Part shown: positions 59,311 through 64,000 of the stretch, piece by piece
Position numbering within the stretch: the first letter of the stretch is position 1
Layout of the letters: every line of letters begins with the position of its first letter
Origin: Dicaeum eximium
Lineage: Eukaryota; Chordata; Aves; Passeriformes; Dicaeidae
NCBI GenBank assembly: GCA_013396995.1
Contig: VWZP01008345.1
Location: 859,964-923,963, forward strand
Direction of reading: 5' to 3'
Length of the DNA stretch: 64,000 nt
Position numbers and translations under genes: made by a program
Notes under the pieces: generated by a model
What the model was told of the DNA's origin: nothing
Database searches by the model: none
What the model saw: the letters and a program-made list of their open reading frames with translations, nothing else

Positions 59311-62300
59311 CTGTAAAAAGAGTAAAAGATTAAATACATCTACTGAAGATGAAATCTTCATTAATGAAAATGAATCTACATTAAATATATCTACTGTTTT
59401 GCTTAAACCAGATTGTGATAATGAATAGTAAGCACTATTAAAAAAAAAAATCAAAGGAAAAACACACACATGCCAAGAAAACCCCACCTGTATTTGCAGT
59501 CTAATCTATCCTAGAAAAACTAAATTAAAATTTATCAACTTTTCAGAATATTCCCATTTCTCCACAAATGTAAGTCAAGAGAAAAAATAGGAAAGAAGTC
59601 ACACATTCCCCATACAGTATCCAAGGGAGCACAGAATTTATTCCGGTATTTCACACTTGCTAATAAGATGATGCCTCCAGTTACCAGCACTGTATAGATA
59701 GCACTTATTAGTCTTACCTTACCTTTAAGAAAACCTAAAAATTTGCAAAGGACACCTCTTAGGAAAAAATCAAAACACTTAAATACTTAACATGAATTCC
59801 AACAGATTTAGTTCTGTTCTAGAAAGATGAAAGTTATAACATGCAAGACATTCTTACATGTATCTTTGGGAAAGAGTATCAAGAGCCTTATTTTCTGCTT
59901 CTCAAAGCACCACATGCCAATCTCTAAGTAAGGAAGCTAAGAGCAGCACACCTACATCCTCACTGACAGCATCAATTGGTCAACATTCTACTCACAGCTT
60001 CTGCATCGTGCTCAAGCCCAATGTCGTGGTGCTCCTGCTCCTCATCCCGGAATTGCTTTATTACCTTTAAAAACAGCAGTTACTGAGCTGCTTTGCAGGG
60101 AAATCAAGGCAGCCAGTACACAAAACTAGATGCTGTTGTCCATTATGTGCACCATGGCAAGCCAGGGTCTCCCAAAAACTTCTCAAAGATCTGAACCTCC
60201 AATTCAGCAAGAAGAGAATTATTTAGCATTCCCCTAACCTGAAGTTCTTCTAGTGGTCTCCAGAGAAGTCTTTAAGTTCAAGCTGCTGTTTAATTAATAT
60301 ATCACTATCTTTTTCACTATCACTAATATATCACTATCTTTTTATAGGTTTCAAAAAACCTATAGTTATACTGACTTTTAACACTGACTCACACCCCCAC
60401 ATTATTCTGATCATTTCAATAAAGGAATTAAGGTCCCTGCCTTGCCAATCACTAAGGGTATTCCCCTGTAAGATAACCAGGCTTTTGTCCATTCTAGCAT
60501 ACTCTAAAGAACAATTCTAATTGTTCTAATTTTCTTAAAATTAAATTTCTACTTAAAAGTAAAAATTCTTCTAATTTTTCAGCTGGGACAAAAAGGTTTA
60601 GAGATTTTCTCCTGAGATGCCTGCAGATGACCAGGATTGCTTAATGAAGAGCTCAGCACTTACAGACACCTGGGCACTGTCCCTGCCCAACAGGTTTGCA
60701 TTGCTTTTGGTGTCCTCGCTAGTCCTCCTCTGGCACTGTGAATAAACTCACTGCCTGGATTTTTCTCTTTATTTTGTGCCATCTCTATCTATTTCATTAT
60801 ATCATTATCTTCAGTGGTATGTCCCTGGTGCACCTCAGCACCACCGGTTACTTCAGATACAATTTCTGTAACAACAGGATATTGGAATAATCAGATTTTG
60901 CTGCATGTTACCCTATGCACAATTGAACACACTGGTAGCCAGCAAGGCTGGAAATGAACCAGTTCCACGTGCTGCCTGTGGAAACAGCTCCATCTCCCAC
61001 ACCCACCTTACAGGAATGTGTCCCAATTTGATACCTAAAATGTTTGGGAAATTCTTTTCTCAGAGAGCTGAGAAACATCAGCTCCTTACTGACTCTGAGA
61101 GCATCCAGGAGTAGAACATGAACAGGGTGCTGGCTGGCAGAAGTGCCAGGAGGGCAAACCCCACCCTGGGGTGTTTCAAACACAGCACGGGCAGAGGGGC
61201 TGGAGAAGGGGAGATCTCGAGCTCACCCTGAGCACTGTGTGCAGCTGGGGGCCCTACAGGTTAAGGAGCATGGGAAGGTCCTTGAATGCCTTCAAAGGAG
61301 GGCAACACAGCTACTGTGCAACAATATTTCCTCCTTTTGTTTCTCCTCTAGACCCTTCCTTTCAATTAAAATTAATCCAACTTAACGCGTAATTCTCCCG
61401 CTTGAAAAGGAAACACTGCACTACTGAGAGCATGCTGAAGATAATCCAACAAATGTTTTAATTTTGGTGCTTGATCAATTTAGTGCTGCTGAAGGAAAAA
61501 GCATCCTTTTAATTTAATAATTTCTGTTGACTTCAGCATTCTAATTGACAGGACAAAAAGATCCACTGTAAATTCTCAAAGTGTATTATTTTTAAAAAAC
61601 TAAATCACCTTGGATAATTCAGTCAACTTGTTGAACTGCTTTTAAGTCATGGTTCAATACCTGCAGTAGTTCTTTGTACTTTTCTGGATCCTCCTCTATC
61701 AGAGTTCGGATCTGGTTGTTGTAGTGCTCTGATATGCTCTCTTCCACAGCCACTGTGCAAGCCATTGCACCCTTCTTTCCAAGTAAAGCACTTCCGGCCC
61801 CTGGGATTGGGGTACCAGACACATGAATACAATGAAATCTCAGGCAAAACAAGTAATTTAACACAACTGAAAACTTCTCAAAATAACAATAATTATACAA
61901 ACTCACCTAAAACAAAACCTGCTATGTTCCAGAAAGGCAATAAAACAGTAGGTCGAACTCTATATGCAACCATGAGCTCATTGAACTTTTTCAGGTGGTC
62001 TTTTTCTTGATTCCACATTTGCTGTGAAAGAGCCAGATCACAGAGAAGCATAAAACCACAAGAGGCAAACATTTCCAATAAAACTAACAAAAACCAGAGC
62101 AGGCCACATCTGCTGGGATAGCTGAGGCAATGCTGTAACACGACAGAGAAGAAATGCTGCAGAGAGGTGCAAATCGTTATAAAAACGAGAGATAGCTATA
62201 AGAAGGTGACATAAAAACATGTGCAGAACAGGACAACACTACAGCAACTGCAGCACTGGTAACTGTGGGTCTGGGGGGTCTGTGGATGGATGGCAATGGG

Positions 62301-63365
62301 ACAAACAGAGACGAGAGATCTCTATAAGTCTTAAGCTAGTTTTAGAGCAAGCAGTTTATTGCTTGGGGTGTGGGTAAAAGGGCCCTGCTAAGAGCTGCCA
62401 GCCGCAGCTCAGAGCAGGACCGAGGAGAGAGAGAAAGAGTAAAGCAAGAGAGTGAGAGAGCAAGCGAGGTAAGAGAGGTAAGAGCTAAGAGAGCGAAGTT
62501 CCCGTTACAAAGCCTTAAATCTTCTTCTATACTGAATATTTCAACTTACACTAACCAGTCTAGTACAAGATACAAATCCTATAGCATTTACATACAGCCT
62601 ATAAGAATCACTACATTAACATACTCTGTTACATTTTAAATCCTAAAGACTACCCTTTGAACCCCTCCTACCAAGCAGGTAGGGTCTGCTCTGACCCTTG
62701 GGCTCTTGATGAGGACAGCATTGCTGCATCAAGAGGAGATTACCTCCTGCTGGCCATCCTATTGTTTTCTAGTTGAAATTTCGCATCTGAGACATCGAAA
62801 CTTGCTTTCAATTCCACCTCACCCACATGCTTCACATTCCCGAAGTCCAAACAGTCACAATTATAAAACTTTTCTATTTCATCTTCCCCAACAGGTAACT
62901 CCCTTACTAAGTACTCCCACCACTCTTTATAAACCCGCACGTGCTTAGAAAAAACCGGGCAGTACTCTCGCTGCGATCTTTCCCCGTCAGCCGGCCGCCC
63001 GTGAGGCGGAGCCGGGCATGACTGCCGGCTCCTCACCTGGATGACGGGCCCCACGCCGGAGCGGCCGAGCACGGCCATCTGCCCCGCGTAGATGCGGTTC
63101 GCCCCGTACTCGCCCGCGTGGTCCACGCGGATGATGCGCTCTATGACGGGCCTGTTGATGGCCTCCCGCCTGAGGGGAGCGCCCCCGCCGCGCACGGGCC
63201 GCGCACCTGTCGGAGAGACAAAGGTAACGCGAGCTCGCGCCCGCGGAGCCCAGCGGGCTGAGGCGGCCCCGGGCGGGCGGGGAGCGGAGCCGAGCCCGTA
63301 CCCGGCCCGCAGCGGAGGGGCCGGCGCTGCCACAGCGAGCACCGCAGAGCCGCGGCCGCCGCCAT
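59233..63365 (-). CDS. COQ7: COQ7 (5-demethoxyubiquinone hydroxylase, mitochondrial), complete
   Basis: Six coding exons join in phase: 63302-63365, 63037-63206, 61907-62021, 61661-61800, 59996-60064 and 59233-59310 (636 nt, 211 aa plus stop; human 217). COQ7 is a di-iron monooxygenase on the matrix face of the inner mitochondrial membrane that hydroxylates demethoxyubiquinone in coenzyme Q synthesis, working with COQ9. All six iron ligands are present: Glu54 (HAGEYGANR), Glu84 and His87 (NQEKDH), Glu136 (AVEES), Glu172 and His175 (DEEQEHHD), offset by exactly six from human numbering. The N-terminus (MAAAAALRCSLWQRRPLRCG) is basic, Ala/Leu-rich and lacks acids, as a mitochondrial presequence should. 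The start ATG at 63365-63363 is in a CpG island. Intron 2 carries an LTR element. Confidence 0.98.
59311..59995 (-). other. COQ7 intron 5 (685 bp)
   Basis: The intron has consensus borders. Nothing else was recognised. Confidence 0.9.
59996..60064 (-). CDS. COQ7: COQ7 coding exon 5 (69 nt)
   Basis: This exon has 23 codons, VIKQFRDEEQEHHDIGLEHD then AEA. It carries the final ExxH iron ligands Glu172 and His175. Acceptor ..GTTTTTAAAG, donor GTGAGT. Short on its own, it is identified by homology and phase. Confidence 0.95.
60295..60343. repeat. Tandem duplication, 29-bp period
   Basis: TAATATATCACTATCTTTTT occurs at 60295-60314 and 60324-60343, inside COQ7 intron 4. Confidence 0.85.
61180..61320 (+). 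mobile_element. Possible CR1 LINE fragment (diverged)
   Basis: The plus strand shows GTGTGCAGCTGGGGGCCCTA, then AGGAGCATGGGAAGGTCCTTG and AAAGGAGGGCAACA in the order of the CR1 reverse-transcriptase region (CAGTTCTGGGCCCC .. GAGAGGGCAACA type). It is old and weakly matching. Confidence 0.5.
61661..61800 (-). CDS. COQ7: COQ7 coding exon 4
   Basis: This exon has 140 nt (GG + 46 codons): AGSALLGKKGAMACTVAVEE, SISEHYNNQIRTL, then EEDPEKYKELLQ. It contains iron ligand Glu136. Acceptor ..AATCCCAG, donor GTATTG. Confidence 0.97.
61801..61906 (-). other. COQ7 intron 3 (106 bp)
   Basis: A short intron with GTGAGT and CAG borders. Confidence 0.93.
61907..62021 (-). CDS. COQ7: COQ7 coding exon 3
   Basis: This exon has 115 nt (38 codons plus G): QMWNQEKDHLKKFNELM, VAYRVRPTVLLPFWNIAGFV, L. 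It contains iron ligands Glu84 and His87. Acceptor ..TTTCACAG, donor GTGAGT. Confidence 0.97.
62257..62633 (-). mobile_element. Endogenous retrovirus LTR, same strand as COQ7
   Basis: On the minus strand a segment of about 377 bp begins TGTAAC and ends GTTACCA, near-perfect terminal inverted repeats starting TG and ending CA. Within it are a pyrimidine-rich stretch (CTCTCTT repeats, plus-strand 62425-62500), then AATAAA at 62355-62360 followed by the R/U5-like TAGAGATCTCTCGTCTCTG. This order (U3, polyadenylation signal, R/U5) is that of a retroviral LTR. No target-site duplication was evident. The family is not named; the outer borders are uncertain by some bases. Confidence 0.75.
62634..62985 (-). 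mobile_element. Probable ERV internal remnant with open frame
   Basis: AT-balanced sequence, unlike the CpG island next to it, lies immediately upstream of the LTR on the same strand. It contains an open frame to TAA at 62740-62742 of coding-like composition (for example RVYKEWWEYLVRELPVGEDE and EIEKFYNCDCLDFGNVKH). The protein family was not recognised; a retroviral internal region is inferred from position only. No second LTR was found on the other side, so the element is truncated or rearranged. No intact viral gene is present. Confidence 0.5.
63037..63206 (-). CDS. COQ7: COQ7 coding exon 2 (first iron ligand)
   Basis: This exon has 170 nt. The acceptor is ..CTCTCCGACAG; it encodes the end of the presequence and RIIRVDHAGEYGANRIYAGQ, then MAVLGRSGVGPVIQ before the donor GTGAGG. 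It includes Glu54 of the di-iron site. Confidence 0.96.
63207..63301 (-). other. COQ7 intron 1 (95-bp GC-rich mini-intron)
   Basis: A donor GTACGG and acceptor CTCTCCGACAG flank 95 bp of GC-rich sequence. Removing it restores the frame between presequence and enzyme. Its length is not a multiple of three, so retention shifts the frame. Confidence 0.83.
63302..63365 (-). CDS. COQ7: COQ7 coding exon 1 (presequence)
   Basis: This exon has 64 nt (21 codons plus G) and encodes the arginine-containing presequence. The donor GTACGG at 63301-63300 is weaker than consensus, but the phase matches exon 2 exactly (G + GT gives Gly22). Confidence 0.88.
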
Positions 63366-63570
63366 CGCGCTGAGCGGCGCGTCATCACCGCGCGCCGCCC
63401 TCCCGCCCTGGCGCCATTGCGATTGGCCCCGCAGGACAGCTGTCAATCAAAGCCCGCGGGCTGGTTGCCATGGGAACGGGAGCGCGAGGCGGGAACGCCG
63501 CGGGAGCGCTGAGGGCGGGCGGAGGCGGCCCCGGGCCGGCCCCCACAGCACAGCGAGCGCACAGCAGCGT
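63366..63570 (-). promoter_or_regulatory. COQ7 promoter / CpG island spacer
   Basis: About 200 bp of CpG-rich sequence upstream of the COQ7 ATG. It contains an inverted CCAAT box (ATTGG at 63422-63426), a CRE-like GTCATC/TGATGACG at 63381-63392 and an RFX X-box-like GGTTGCCATGGGAAC at 63463-63477 (one mismatch to GTNRCC-N2-RGYAAC). There is no TATA box. The motifs are seen; their use is inferred. Confidence 0.6.
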
Positions 63571-64000
63571 AAAAAAAATAGCGTTTATTGAACCGGCATT
63601 TCTTCAAAGTCAGCACAGAAAACATCCCAAAACACGACAGAAAAAGGATAGTGTCTCACATTAACGGAGAGCGTACTAACGCAGATTTCAAACGATAAAC
63701 GCAGTTTTGTACGAGAAATCCTTAACCACAATCTTTAAATAAAGGGCTCGGTTAGTAGCCTACAGGGACACATGGTTCTCTGAGACACATGGTTCCAGCA
63801 GCTCAGGTGAGACAGAGGATATGTGAAAATAAGAGGTACGGACACACAGTATTGCCAACCAATAATTTAACTCTGAAATATTCACATTTTAGAACACAGA
63901 ACAGTAGTCAAGATGTTCACACAAGAATAAAACACAAATAATTATCACTTAAAACATTAAAACGAAAAAAAAAAGGCCCCTCCATGGCAGTAAGGCTGGT
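63571..64000 (-). other. 3' UTR end of the gene upstream of COQ7 (TMC7 by synteny)
   Basis: On the minus strand the AT-rich sequence from the window edge ends in GGTTCAATAAACGCTATTTT, with AATAAA at 63584-63589 and T/GT-rich sequence after it, a convincing polyadenylation site. No coding sequence is visible in the 400 bp available. In mammals TMC7 lies upstream of COQ7 in the same orientation, so this is probably the TMC7 3' UTR; that assignment is inference only. Confidence 0.55.

Larger units (their letters stand above)
60065..61660 (-). other. COQ7 intron 4 (1.6 kb)
   Basis: This intron contains a 20-bp tandem duplication (period 29) at 60295-60343 and a CR1-like fragment at about 61180-61320. 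Confidence 0.9.
62022..63036 (-). other. COQ7 intron 2 (1015 bp) carrying an LTR element
   Basis: GT lies at 63036-63035 and AG at 62023-62022. Most of the intron (about 62257-62985) is inserted retroviral-type sequence; only about 50 bp remain between it and the exon 2 donor. Confidence 0.88.

Noticed and set aside
1..64000. CRISPR arrays, operons, prophage, bacterial-type systems, tRNA or rRNA genes
   Set aside because: The sequence is vertebrate nuclear DNA; no regular repeat-spacer array, cloverleaf or rRNA signature was seen.

Overview
This window is vertebrate nuclear DNA, almost certainly from a bird. Genes are split by GT-AG introns, transposable elements are sparse and of the avian CR1 type, one retroviral LTR is present, and the assembly breaks twice inside CpG islands, as is common in short-read bird assemblies. 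All recognisable genes lie on the minus strand. Read in the direction of transcription (right to left) they are an unidentified 3' UTR, COQ7, ITPRIPL2 and SYT17. This is the gene order of human 16p12.3, so the block has conserved synteny.

Region 1 (about 1-27000) is SYT17 (synaptotagmin-17, B/K protein). Six coding exons were placed to the base and join in phase into 404 codons, including an 18-nt microexon. The short first coding exon was not found; it may lie in or near the CpG island at 25700-26990, which holds a 188-bp gap. The last coding exon (end of C2B) was not found and should lie left of position 1. Region 2 (27000-38600) is non-coding with no supported gene. Region 3 (38600-43850) is ITPRIPL2: 325 codons of its single-exon CDS are present, the 5' part is lost in a 310-bp gap, and a probable long 3' UTR runs left to an AATAAA near 38641. 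Region 4 (43850-59000) is intergenic, with two or three CR1 fragments.

Region 5 (59000-63480) is COQ7, complete in six coding exons (211 aa), with all six di-iron ligands conserved. Intron 2 carries an LTR element in the same orientation as the gene, with its own AATAAA, and the COQ7 frame reads through the donor into an open reading frame in the inserted sequence. Just upstream, a minus-strand 3' UTR from a further gene (TMC7 expected from synteny) ends about 200 bp before the COQ7 start codon, so the COQ7 promoter is squeezed into a short CpG-rich spacer with an inverted CCAAT box and a near-consensus RFX X-box.

The genes are not an operon or pathway. SYT17 is a C2-domain membrane-traffic protein, ITPRIPL2 a Mab-21/ITPRIP-family protein of uncertain function, and COQ7 a mitochondrial hydroxylase of ubiquinone synthesis. 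I saw no novel multi-gene system. The most notable observations are the LTR insertion in COQ7, the SYT17 microexon, and the compact COQ7 upstream boundary.
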